Source of the DNA: Syntrophomonadaceae bacterium
GTDB lineage: Bacteria; Bacillota; Syntrophomonadia; Syntrophomonadales; Syntrophomonadaceae
NCBI GenBank assembly: GCA_028683995.1
Contig: JAQUGU010000110.1
Location: 1-5,915 of the forward strand
Direction: 5' to 3'
Length of the DNA: 5,915 bases
Part shown: positions 1 to 5,704 of the stretch, piece by piece
How positions within the stretch are numbered: position 1 is the first letter of the stretch
Layout: the number at the start of each line of letters is the position of its first letter
Position numbers and translations under genes: made by a program
Notes under the pieces: model-generated
Databases searched by the model: none
What the model was told of the DNA's origin: nothing
Seen by the model: only the letters and a program-made list of their open reading frames with translations

Positions 1-545
1 CCCATCTTCAGAGCGGTGTTAGCATCAAAGAAATCTCCGGTAAAGACATACTGTTTAGCCTGGCAGATCGAGGCATTCCGGGGCATTCTCTGGGTTGCCC
101 CGCCGCCGGGATAGATACCGAGATTGATTTCCGGCAGTCCCATGGTTGCATTATCGGCACATACGCGAATATCGGTTGCCAGTACGATTTCCAGTCCGCC
201 ACCCAGTGCCAGACCATTTATAGCAGCAATCGCGGGTTTGTGGTTATCTTCTATGGCGAATATTGCTCTGTGCACCTTGTCCAGAAAATCACGGGCTTCA
301 AAGGCGTTGTATTTGGACACAGCTTTGATATCTGCTCCAGCGGCAAAAGCCCTGTCTCCGCCGGTATAAATCATGCAGCGAACTTCAGGATCTTCCTGGC
401 ATCCCACGGCGATTTCGTACAGTTCATCAAGGAATTGAGGATTAACCGCATTGAAAGCCTTGGGGCGATTAAATTTAATAATGGCAATACCCGGATCCTC
501 AAAGCTCAGAAGCATTGTTTCATATTGTTTATCTCTGTAGGACAT
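1..545 (-). CDS. crt: Enoyl-CoA hydratase / crotonase (3-hydroxybutyryl-CoA dehydratase), 3' part cut by window edge
   Basis: Reversibly hydrates crotonyl-CoA (or another short 2-enoyl-CoA) to 3-hydroxyacyl-CoA in the cytoplasm. About 181 codons are visible, from an ATG at 545-543; the C-terminal part lies beyond the window. The product begins MSYRDKQYETMLLSFEDPG. The crotonase fold signature is clear: FAAGADIK (67-74) supplies the first oxyanion-hole region, and ALGGGLE (113-119) with LPEINLGIYPGGGATQR (137-153) the second. Both glutamates used by true hydratases are present, E119 and E139, 20 residues apart as in rat crotonase. This favours a hydratase over other superfamily members. A GGGAG Shine-Dalgarno sequence sits about 8 nt before the ATG. 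The gene follows hbd by 44 bp on the same strand, so the two are probably co-transcribed from the sigma-54 promoter at 1562-1577. Substrate preference for C4 is inferred from the neighbours; the symbol crt follows clostridial usage. Confidence 0.93.
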   Translation of the reverse strand, partial: MSYRDKQYETMLLSFEDPGIAIIKFNRPKAFNAVNPQFLDELYEIAVGCQEDPEVRCMIYTGGDRAFAAGADIKAVSKYNAFEARDFLDKVHRAIFAIEDNHKPAIAAINGLALGGGLEIVLATDIRVCADNATMGLPEINLGIYPGGGATQRMPRNASICQAKQYVFTGDFFDANTALKM

Positions 546-571
546 GACCTAACTCCCTTCCCTTACACCTT

Positions 572-590
572 GTTTGCCTATTAAGCAAAC
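572..590. other. Small inverted repeat in the hbd-crotonase gap
   Basis: GTTTGC (572-577) and GCAAAC (585-590) form a perfect 6-bp stem with a 7-nt loop. It touches the hbd stop codon (592-590) and precedes the crotonase ribosome binding site. There is no U-tract after it in the transcribed direction, so it does not look like an intrinsic terminator. At most it could be a weak mRNA processing or stability element; it may be chance. Confidence 0.25.
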
Positions 591-1447
591 TATTTTGCGC
601 TGTAATCATACCAGCCTTTACCGGTCTTTCTTCCCAGCCAGCCGGCGCGAACCATTTGCTTAAGAGGTGGAGCGGGGCGATATTTGGGATCTCCGGTTTC
701 TTCATAGAGAACGTTGCAGACTTCTAGCGCGATATCTACACCAACCATATCGCACAGGGCCAAGGGACCCATGGGCCAACCTGCCCCAAGCTTCATAGCC
801 GTGTCGATGTCTTCTACGGATGCCAGACCTTCGTGATAAATGAAAGCAGCTTCGTTCATGCCCGGACTGAGTATTCTGTTTACAACAAATCCAGGACCTT
901 CTTTAACCTTGATCGGTTTTTTGCCAATGGCCTTGGCCAGTTCCATAACGGTGTCGATAGTTTCCTGAGAGGTCTGCATACAAGGGATAACTTCTATCAG
1001 TTTCATAACCATTGCCGGGTTGAAGAAATGCATACCTATAACCTTTTCCGGTTTTTTGTAGATAGCAGCAATTTCAGTGATGCAAAGAGAAGATGTGTTG
1101 GTGGCCACGATAATATCGTCGGGAAGAACGGCGGCCAGTTTGCCATATACATCCTTCTTGACCGGCATGCTCTCAAAAACAGATTCAATTACGATATCAA
1201 CGTCTTTGATATCTTCCAGGTTGGCAGTGCCAGTGATGTTACCAAGGATAAAATCTTTGGTGCCAGCGGGAGCTTTTCCCTTTTCTTCTGCCCCTGCTAC
1301 GCCTTTGCCAATGCGAGCGATAGTTTTGTCAACGATTTCTTGTTTCAAATCGTAAAGAACGACTTTCTTGCCCGCGCCAGCTACTGCCCAGGCAATGCCC
1401 ATTCCCATAGTACCTGCGCCTAATACAGCGATTTTATTGATATTCAT
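590..1447 (-). CDS. hbd: 3-hydroxybutyryl-CoA dehydrogenase
   Basis: NAD(P)-dependent oxidoreductase that interconverts (S)-3-hydroxybutyryl-CoA and acetoacetyl-CoA in the cytoplasm. At 285 aa it has the usual length of the bacterial single-function enzyme. The N-terminal Rossmann dinucleotide motif is GAGTMGMG (10-17), with an acidic residue after beta-2 (LYDL, D33) that suggests NAD preference. The catalytic set is complete with family spacing: S119 (ATNTSSL), H140 (GMHFFNP), E152 (KLIEVIP) and N190 (GFVVNRIL). The C-terminal domain carries the signature region around 185-240 (GWPMGPLALCDMVGVD) and ends in LGRKTGKGWYDYSAK. The ATG at 1447-1445 is preceded by GGGGAGGTT (1464-1456), about 8 nt upstream, which supports this start. 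It is the first gene of an apparent two-or-more-gene minus-strand operon with the crotonase, and a sigma-54 promoter lies 115 bp upstream. Confidence in the family is very high; the direction of flux in vivo cannot be read from sequence. Confidence 0.97.
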   Translation of the reverse strand: MNINKIAVLGAGTMGMGIAWAVAGAGKKVVLYDLKQEIVDKTIARIGKGVAGAEEKGKAPAGTKDFILGNITGTANLEDIKDVDIVIESVFESMPVKKDVYGKLAAVLPDDIIVATNTSSLCITEIAAIYKKPEKVIGMHFFNPAMVMKLIEVIPCMQTSQETIDTVMELAKAIGKKPIKVKEGPGFVVNRILSPGMNEAAFIYHEGLASVEDIDTAMKLGAGWPMGPLALCDMVGVDIALEVCNVLYEETGDPKYRPAPPLKQMVRAGWLGRKTGKGWYDYSAK

Positions 1448-1561
1448 TAAATTTTAACCTCCCCAATATCTTCTAATAATCCAGTGACCCATTATTCTTA
1501 GATTCTAATTCAACACCCCCCATAAAATAGTATGATTGAATAATGATGTACCATATTCATC

Positions 1562-1577
1562 TGCAAATGGTATGCCA
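1562..1577 (-). promoter_or_regulatory. Sigma-54 (-24/-12) promoter for the hbd-crotonase operon
   Basis: On the minus strand the sequence reads TGGCATACCATTTGCA. This matches the sigma-54 consensus TGGCAC-G-N4-TTGCW in the -24 GG, the -12 GC and the 12-base offset between them. The -12 C is the complement of position 1563, which predicts transcription from about 1551 and a leader of about 104 nt before the hbd ATG. The site points at hbd, and the only enhancer-binding protein gene in view lies directly upstream. Activity is inferred. Confidence 0.82.
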
Positions 1578-1770
1578 AGTTGAATGAGTCCGGATAATTG
1601 CTTCCCCAGTAGACATATTTAGCTGTATAGGAGGATGTTAACGAAATATGCAAGAAGCGCATGAGAGTGGTTTGACAGAGGTATGAGAAAAACAGCTCGA
1701 AATATTTTTCAAAAACGAATCATTGTTAAATGTTCAAATTAAGAAAAAGATCATTGGACTGAAAACAAGA

Positions 1771-1786
1771 TTTGCATAAACGGAGG
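1771..1786 (+). repeat. Isolated copy of the 16-bp repeat core
   Basis: TTTGCATAAACGGAGG occurs here and twice more at 1855-1870 and 1874-1889, all in the same orientation. This copy starts exactly 84 bp before the second. The flanks differ from those of the tandem pair, so only the 16-bp core is shared. Function is unknown. Confidence 0.75.
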
Positions 1787-1852
1787 TATTTATTGTTGAT
1801 TCACAGAAGAAAAACGGCAGAGTTATGAGGATAGGAGAAAGCTTATTGAGGT

Positions 1853-1890
1853 TTTTTGCATAAACGGAGGGTTTTTGCATAAACGGAGGG
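1853..1890 (+). repeat. Perfect tandem duplication of a 19-bp unit
   Basis: The unit TTTTTGCATAAACGGAGGG occurs at 1853-1871 and again, identically and without a gap, at 1872-1890. Each unit ends in a Shine-Dalgarno-like CGGAGGG. After the second copy, CATAAA (1878-1883) can pair with TTTATG (1892-1897), leaving CGGAGGGT in the loop. The pair lies about 60 bp past the 3' end of the regulator gene. It could be a recent slippage duplication, protein-binding sites, or a remnant of a mobile element; none of these can be decided from sequence. Confidence 0.85.
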
Positions 1891-1921
1891 TTTTATGTTT
1901 ATTTATATTAATAATGGCTGA

Positions 1922-1950
1922 TTAAAATTTCGTCTCCCCAATAATTTTAA
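1922..1950. other. AT-only inverted repeat just after the regulator stop codon
   Basis: TTAAAATT (1922-1929) and AATTTTAA (1943-1950) are perfect 8-bp inverted copies around a 13-nt loop, beginning 3 bp beyond the regulator stop codon. The position suits a transcript end, but the stem has no G-C pairs and no U-run follows it on the minus strand. Any terminator role would be weak. Confidence 0.25.
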
Positions 1951-1952
1951 AA

Positions 1953-4076
1953 TCATTTCTGTACATACTTGTCTAACCTGCGATATAAGGCTGAAATATG
2001 GATGCCTAACATCTTGGCTGCCCGATTTTTATTTCCACCAGTTTTGGCCAGGGCCTCATTAATCATGTCCCTTTCTATTTTTTCTAAAGTATCAGGAAGA
2101 GTCGATTCTCCTAATTCCATTTGAATACTATCTCCCAAAGACGATTTAAAAAGAGATAAAAAATGAGTCATGTTTAAAAAGGTTTCCTGATTCATAAAAG
2201 CCAGGTTAACCGCTCTTTCTAACAAATTCTCTAATTCTCTTACGTTACCCGGCCATGCATAACTCTCTAATTGTTCCATAGCCTGGGGAGAAATACCGGT
2301 AATATTAGTTCCCAACTTTTTATTAATACGCTTAATCAGGTCGTTTACCAGCAACGGGAGATCGTCCATCCGGTTGCGTAAAGGTGGCAGATCCAACCTG
2401 ACAACGTTTAGCCGGTAATAAAGATCTTCTCGAAACTGGCCCTCTGCAACCATTTCTTCTAAATCGCGGTTGGTTGCGGCGATAACCCGTACATCAATAG
2501 GAATGGGTTTGGTTCCCCCAATCCGCTCGATCACTTTTTCCTGTAAAACGCTGAGCAATTTAGTTTGCATAGTTAAAGGCATGTCCCCGATCTCATCCAG
2601 AAAGATAGTTCCTCCACTGGCCAGTTCAAATTTCCCTGGTTTTCCTCCCTTCCTGGCCCCGGTAAAGGCGCCTTCCTCATAACCGAATAGTTCCGATTCA
2701 AGAAGGTTTTCGGGTAAGGCCACACAGTTAACGCGAATAAAGGGACCGTGTTTAAGATGACTGGAATTATGTATAGCCTGAGCAACAATTTCCTTCCCAG
2801 TTCCACTTTCTCCCGTTATAAGAACCGTGGAGGTGGTAAAGGACATGCGCCCTATCACATTACGGATCCATGAAAAAGCCGGACTGTTTCCGACCAGGTC
2901 GTTGATAATCCATTTGGCTCTATATATATCATTAATCTCTCCCTTATAATGTGTTAACTGTTTTTCCATTTCCTGCAGACGTCGGGTAAGCAGTTTTGCT
3001 CCAGACATATCGAGAAAAAGACTATACGCCACAGCCCCAATAATCTCTCCGTCCTGAGTTATGGGCATGCGGTTGACTATGGTGTCCCTTCCGTTGGTAG
3101 TGTAGAGCTCCGCCCGGTCAATCCTGCCGGTTTTTAATATTTCGGGAAACTCTGAATTGGGCATAACTTCTAAAATATATTTACCCATAGCATCCCCTTT
3201 TTCCAGTTGAAGAATATCCAGGGTAGCCTGATTAATAGCAGTTATATAACCATTACGGTCGACAATTGTATAGGCCAAATAAGGATTTTCCAATAACCCC
3301 TGGAGGAAATCATTAAATTCTTTTTCTCGCTCCTGCATTGTTTTTATAAATATTCGGGCTGCCGACATGTCCAAAAATAGACTATACCCCAAAGCACCTA
3401 CTATTTGCCCATCCCTAACTATGGGTACGCGATTAACAATTGAGTCGTGGCCATTAACGGTCCAAAAGGCAGCCTGGTCAGTATGTCCTGTTTCCAATAT
3501 TTTAAGAAGTTCAGAATTGGGAACTACATCGAGTATATACTCACCTAACGCATCATTAATATCTATTCCCATAATGTCCAGGTAAGTCTGGTTAATCTCT
3601 TGAATAATACCTTCTTTATTAACAATAATGTAAGCCAGTTGAGGGTTATCCTCCAATCCCTTCTGGAAAATATTGGGGAGTAATTCCTTGGCTGCAGAAA
3701 CAAATAAAGCATAGCCGGTTTCGTCTATCCCGCTATTATGTTGTTCAGCAAAGTTGATCAGTTCTGCAAGGTCGCCTGGAGTTAGATCCCCCTTTCCAAT
3801 AAACAAATTGAGTATGCTATGGCGAATACCCTCTATTAGAGGAGTAGAGGTCCTTACCTTCATTTCCTCAGCTATCTTATAGGAACAGGATTCTACCAAT
3901 TTAACACCGCTTGAAGTTTTTATTTCCACGACACATAGGCGGCATAAACCTTTTTCACAGCAAATACCATTGGAGGAACAGAGATTGGGAATATAAATAC
4001 CGGATCTTTGTGCTAATTCTAAAATGGTTTCACCAGGAATGACTTCAACGCAATGTTCGTCAATGATAATTTCCAT
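1953..4076 (-). CDS. Sigma-54-dependent transcriptional activator with [2Fe-2S] ferredoxin and tandem PAS domains
   Basis: A 707-aa cytoplasmic enhancer-binding protein that would remodel sigma-54 RNA polymerase by ATP hydrolysis. Residues 1-80 form a ferredoxin-like domain of the type found at the N-terminus of NADH dehydrogenase and Fe-hydrogenase subunits, with cluster cysteines C33, C45, C48 and C64 and extra cysteines C39 and C40. Two PAS domains follow (about 144-249 and 264-369), then a helical linker. The AAA+ domain (about 395-630) has Walker A GESGTGKE (422-429), GAFTGA (469-474), Walker B IFLDEIGD (491-498), sensor I around N536, arginine-finger region FREDLYYRLN (548-557) and WPGNVREL (608-615). 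A Fis-type helix-turn-helix ends the protein (about 665-705). There is no receiver domain and no membrane segment. GGGGAG (4091-4086) lies 9 nt before the ATG. The genes flanking it on both sides carry sigma-54 promoters, which are its likely targets. The signal is not known; redox state plus a small ligand is an inference. Confidence 0.95.
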   Translation of the reverse strand: MEIIIDEHCVEVIPGETILELAQRSGIYIPNLCSSNGICCEKGLCRLCVVEIKTSSGVKLVESCSYKIAEEMKVRTSTPLIEGIRHSILNLFIGKGDLTPGDLAELINFAEQHNSGIDETGYALFVSAAKELLPNIFQKGLEDNPQLAYIIVNKEGIIQEINQTYLDIMGIDINDALGEYILDVVPNSELLKILETGHTDQAAFWTVNGHDSIVNRVPIVRDGQIVGALGYSLFLDMSAARIFIKTMQEREKEFNDFLQGLLENPYLAYTIVDRNGYITAINQATLDILQLEKGDAMGKYILEVMPNSEFPEILKTGRIDRAELYTTNGRDTIVNRMPITQDGEIIGAVAYSLFLDMSGAKLLTRRLQEMEKQLTHYKGEINDIYRAKWIINDLVGNSPAFSWIRNVIGRMSFTTSTVLITGESGTGKEIVAQAIHNSSHLKHGPFIRVNCVALPENLLESELFGYEEGAFTGARKGGKPGKFELASGGTIFLDEIGDMPLTMQTKLLSVLQEKVIERIGGTKPIPIDVRVIAATNRDLEEMVAEGQFREDLYYRLNVVRLDLPPLRNRMDDLPLLVNDLIKRINKKLGTNITGISPQAMEQLESYAWPGNVRELENLLERAVNLAFMNQETFLNMTHFLSLFKSSLGDSIQMELGESTLPDTLEKIERDMINEALAKTGGNKNRAAKMLGIHISALYRRLDKYVQK

Positions 4077-4144
4077 TATTGCATTCTCCCCTTTGTCATT
4101 ATATATCTTTCGATTTTTCTTCTCTTTATTATTCCTTTTCTTTC

Positions 4145-4173
4145 ATTTTATCCTTAGTTTTCTTTTTCATCAA
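4145..4173 (-). promoter_or_regulatory. Candidate sigma-70-type promoter for the regulator gene
   Basis: On the minus strand, TTGATG (4173-4168) and TAAAAT (4150-4145) are separated by exactly 17 bp. They match the -35 and -10 consensus at 4/6 and 5/6 positions. Transcription would begin near 4138, giving a purine-rich leader of about 60 nt before the ATG at 4076. Expression of an activator from a housekeeping promoter is typical. The surrounding tract is AT-rich, which raises the chance of a false match. Confidence 0.5.
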
Positions 4174-4179
4174 TGAATC

Positions 4180-4192
4180 CCAATATGATTGG
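4180..4192. promoter_or_regulatory. Dyad in the divergent intergenic region, possible operator
   Basis: CCAAT-ATG-ATTGG is a perfect 5+5 bp palindrome with a 3-bp spacer. It overlaps a second dyad, ATGATT (4185-4190) and AATCAT (4200-4205). It lies 6 bp upstream of the -35 of the proposed regulator promoter and about 17 bp upstream of the -24 GG of the CoA-transferase promoter. A bound protein here could affect both. Sigma-54 activators usually bind farther upstream (80-200 bp), so this could instead be a site for autoregulation or another factor. Confidence 0.35.
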
Positions 4193-4207
4193 TTATCAAA
4201 ATCATCC

Positions 4208-4223
4208 TGGCATGCAAATTGCA
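4208..4223 (+). promoter_or_regulatory. Sigma-54 (-24/-12) promoter for the CoA-transferase
   Basis: TGGCATGCAAATTGCA matches TGGCAC-G-N4-TTGCW with the -24 GG at 4209-4210 and the -12 GC at 4221-4222, correctly spaced. Transcription is predicted from about 4234, leaving a leader of about 106 nt before the TTG start at 4340. It shares the TGGCAT and TTTGCA/ATTGCA elements with the promoter upstream of hbd, and the divergent gene encodes an enhancer-binding protein. Confidence 0.87.
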
Positions 4224-4243
4224 TATGACAAAACTATATGACA
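4223..4243 (+). repeat. Short direct repeat spanning the predicted transcription start
   Basis: ATATGACA occurs at 4223-4230 and 4236-4243, a 13-bp period, followed by a related TTGACA at 4244-4249. The copies straddle the predicted start of the sigma-54 transcript. They could be a protein-binding site or simple sequence drift; no known motif is recognised. Confidence 0.3.
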
Positions 4244-4281
4244 TTGACATACTTCGGATGATTTGAGGAGGTGAAAAAGCT

Positions 4282-4326
4282 TTGTATCGGTTCAAAGTAA
4301 GACTGCTAAATCCGAAAAAATATTAG
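4282..4326 (+). CDS. Putative 14-codon leader ORF ahead of the CoA-transferase
   Basis: A near-perfect Shine-Dalgarno sequence GGAGGTGA (4267-4274) stands 7 nt before a TTG at 4282. The reading frame encodes MYRFKVRLLNPKKY and stops with TAG at 4324-4326. The last two bases of that stop are the first two of AGGGGG (4325-4330), the ribosome binding site of the CoA-transferase. Such an arrangement is typical of translational coupling or a leader peptide. The peptide is basic (R, K, R, K, K in 14 residues) and matches nothing I recognise. It is not an obvious amino-acid attenuator, because no codon type is strongly repeated and no terminator hairpin follows. An alternative is a GTG at 4271 giving a 9-codon ORF, but that start lies inside the Shine-Dalgarno sequence. 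Translation is unproven. Confidence 0.35.
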   Translation: MYRFKVRLLNPKKY

Positions 4327-4330
4327 GGGG
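4325..4330 (+). promoter_or_regulatory. Ribosome binding site that sets the TTG start of the CoA-transferase
   Basis: AGGGGG lies 9 nt before the TTG at 4340. In that frame a TAA at 4307-4309 blocks any start farther upstream, and there is no ATG or GTG between the two. The TTG is therefore the best supported start. Confidence 0.75.
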
Positions 4331-4339
4331 TTAAATAAA

Positions 4340-5704
4340 TTGAGTTTTACATCAAAAGCTATTATTGAGGAATATAAAAGTAAGCTAATTCCTCCCGATC
4401 AAGCTGCTAATTTGGTTAAATCACGTGATTGGGTTCAATATGGAGAGTTTGTTTGTCAACCCAAGGCTTGTGACGCAGCCCTGGCTAAACGCAAAGATGA
4501 ATTGAAAGATGTTAAGATTCGCCTGGTTACCATGACCTGGTTACCCGAAGTTTGCAAGGTGGATCCGGAGAGAAGTTCTTTTATCGTAAATGACTGGCAC
4601 TTTTCTGGAGTCTCGCGCAAGATGCAAGAACAGGACCTGTGCAATTATATCCCCATCACCTATCATGAGGGTCCAGAGATATATGACCGGGGGTATACTC
4701 AGGTAGATGTATCTTTTCAACCTGTTACGACCATGGACATGAATGGTTTCTTTAACGTCAGTACTTCAAATTCATTGGCTTCGTGTATTAATAGAAGTGC
4801 AAAAATCAGGGTGGTAGAGGTTAATACTTCCTTCCCGGTCTGCCTGGGTGGTTATGGCGAATCTATCCATATTTCTGATATTGACTATATTGTGGAAAGC
4901 CCTGACAATCCTCCTCTTATTGACATACCCTCGGTCGCTGCTACCGATGCGGACAGGAAAATAGCTGAACTGATCCTGGAAGATATGAGGGACGGTGATT
5001 GTCTCCAACTCGGAATTGGGGGTATGCCGAATCTAGTAGGAGAGATGATAGCACAGTCCGATCTCAAGGATCTGGGAGTACACACGGAAATGCTGGTCGA
5101 TTCCTTTGTCGATATGTATGAAGCAGGCAAGCTTACCGGCAAACATAAAAACATAGATCCCGGTAAGATGGTTTATACCTTTGCCATGGGGACTAAAAAG
5201 CTTTATGATTTTTTGGATCATAACCCGGCCTGTGCTATTTTCCCAGTCGACTATACCAATGACCCTTATCTAATTGCCCGGATGGATAACATGTGTTGTA
5301 TTAATAATGCTATCCAAGTAGATTTATTTGGCCAGGTTGCCTCTGAAGCTTCGATAGGCCGCCAAATCTCCGGAAGTGGAGGACAGTTAGATTTTATACT
5401 TGGGTCATTTGATTCTAAAGATGGCCGCGGTTATGTGGCTCTCAGTTCCGTAATAACGAAGAAAGATGGCTCCCTCGAATCCAGAATAGTACCAGGGCTA
5501 GCTCCTGGAACCATTGTTACTGTTCCCCGTTCTATTGCTTATACAATTGTTACTGAATACGGGAAGTTCAATCTAAAAGGCAAAAGCACCTGGGAACGTG
5601 CTGAAGGCATTATAAACCTGGCTCACCCTGATTTTAGAGACAGTCTGATTGAAGCAGCCAAGAAATTCAAAATCTGGACCAGGAGTTGTAAGATCGCTAA
5701 TTAG
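4340..5704 (+). CDS. CoA-transferase of the acetyl-CoA hydrolase/transferase family, probably butyryl-CoA:acetate or 4-hydroxybutyrate CoA-transferase
   Basis: Transfers CoA between an acyl-CoA and a free acid through an enzyme-bound glutamyl-CoA thioester; cytoplasmic. At 454 aa it has the length expected of this family. The N-terminal domain covers about 1-215 and the C-terminal domain about 220-440. Visible motifs are GIGGMPN (225-231), GVHTEM (246-251) with the predicted catalytic glutamate E250 (equivalent to E238 of Clostridium aminobutyricum 4-hydroxybutyrate CoA-transferase), and GSGGQLDF (345-352), the glycine-rich CoA-binding loop. NLAHPDFR (426-433) and a short basic tail close the protein, and no frameshift is seen. 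It starts at TTG, with AGGGGG 9 nt upstream, and is preceded by a sigma-54 promoter and a small leader ORF. Beside hbd and crotonase, activation of butyrate with acetyl-CoA (or the reverse in butyrate formation) is the likely role. 4-Hydroxybutyrate or another C4-C5 acid remains possible, since sequence alone does not fix substrate. Confidence 0.93.
   Translation: MSFTSKAIIEEYKSKLIPPDQAANLVKSRDWVQYGEFVCQPKACDAALAKRKDELKDVKIRLVTMTWLPEVCKVDPERSSFIVNDWHFSGVSRKMQEQDLCNYIPITYHEGPEIYDRGYTQVDVSFQPVTTMDMNGFFNVSTSNSLASCINRSAKIRVVEVNTSFPVCLGGYGESIHISDIDYIVESPDNPPLIDIPSVAATDADRKIAELILEDMRDGDCLQLGIGGMPNLVGEMIAQSDLKDLGVHTEMLVDSFVDMYEAGKLTGKHKNIDPGKMVYTFAMGTKKLYDFLDHNPACAIFPVDYTNDPYLIARMDNMCCINNAIQVDLFGQVASEASIGRQISGSGGQLDFILGSFDSKDGRGYVALSSVITKKDGSLESRIVPGLAPGTIVTVPRSIAYTIVTEYGKFNLKGKSTWERAEGIINLAHPDFRDSLIEAAKKFKIWTRSCKIAN

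Larger units (their letters stand above)
1448..1952. other. 505-bp gap between the regulator and hbd: hbd leader, sigma-54 promoter and short direct repeats
   Basis: No gene is supported here. From right to left it holds an AT-only inverted repeat beside the regulator stop codon, two tandem 19-bp repeats (1853-1890), a third copy of their core (1771-1786), an AT-rich stretch where upstream activator sites for hbd would be expected, the minus-strand sigma-54 promoter (1562-1577), and about 104 nt of predicted hbd leader. I see no GC-rich stem followed by a U-run, so transcripts of the regulator could read into hbd. The plus strand between about 1629 and 1897 is rich in GGAGG-like strings, but only tiny ORFs follow them. 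Confidence 0.6.

Noticed and set aside
833..1423. Long plus-strand open frame opposite hbd
   Set aside because: The minus-strand frame encodes a full-length hbd with all catalytic residues; the antisense frame has no recognisable domain and no fitting ribosome binding site.
1454..1523. Short minus-strand ORFs in the hbd leader (ATG at 1523, 16 codons; ATG at 1492, 12 codons, ending over the hbd Shine-Dalgarno sequence)
   Set aside because: Neither has a Shine-Dalgarno sequence, unlike the leader ORF ahead of the CoA-transferase.
1648..1779. Plus-strand frame from ATG 1648 that continues past an in-frame TGA at 1684-1686 to TAA at 1777, possibly a selenoprotein or broken gene
   Set aside because: The piece before the TGA is only 12 codons, the Shine-Dalgarno spacing is long (13 nt), no selenocysteine insertion hairpin is evident, and the product resembles no family I know. 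Chance open frame is more likely.
1853..1880. TTTGCAT within the repeats as the -12 element of plus-strand sigma-54 promoters
   Set aside because: For the copy at 1874 the nearest upstream GG is offset by 11 bases instead of 12 and lacks TGGCA. For the other copies no GG lies at the right distance. No plus-strand gene follows.
4108..4168. Pyrimidine-rich tract on the plus strand as a structural or regulatory element
   Set aside because: It is a compositional skew that coincides with the purine-rich leader and promoter spacer of the regulator; no repeat unit or mirror symmetry of note was found.
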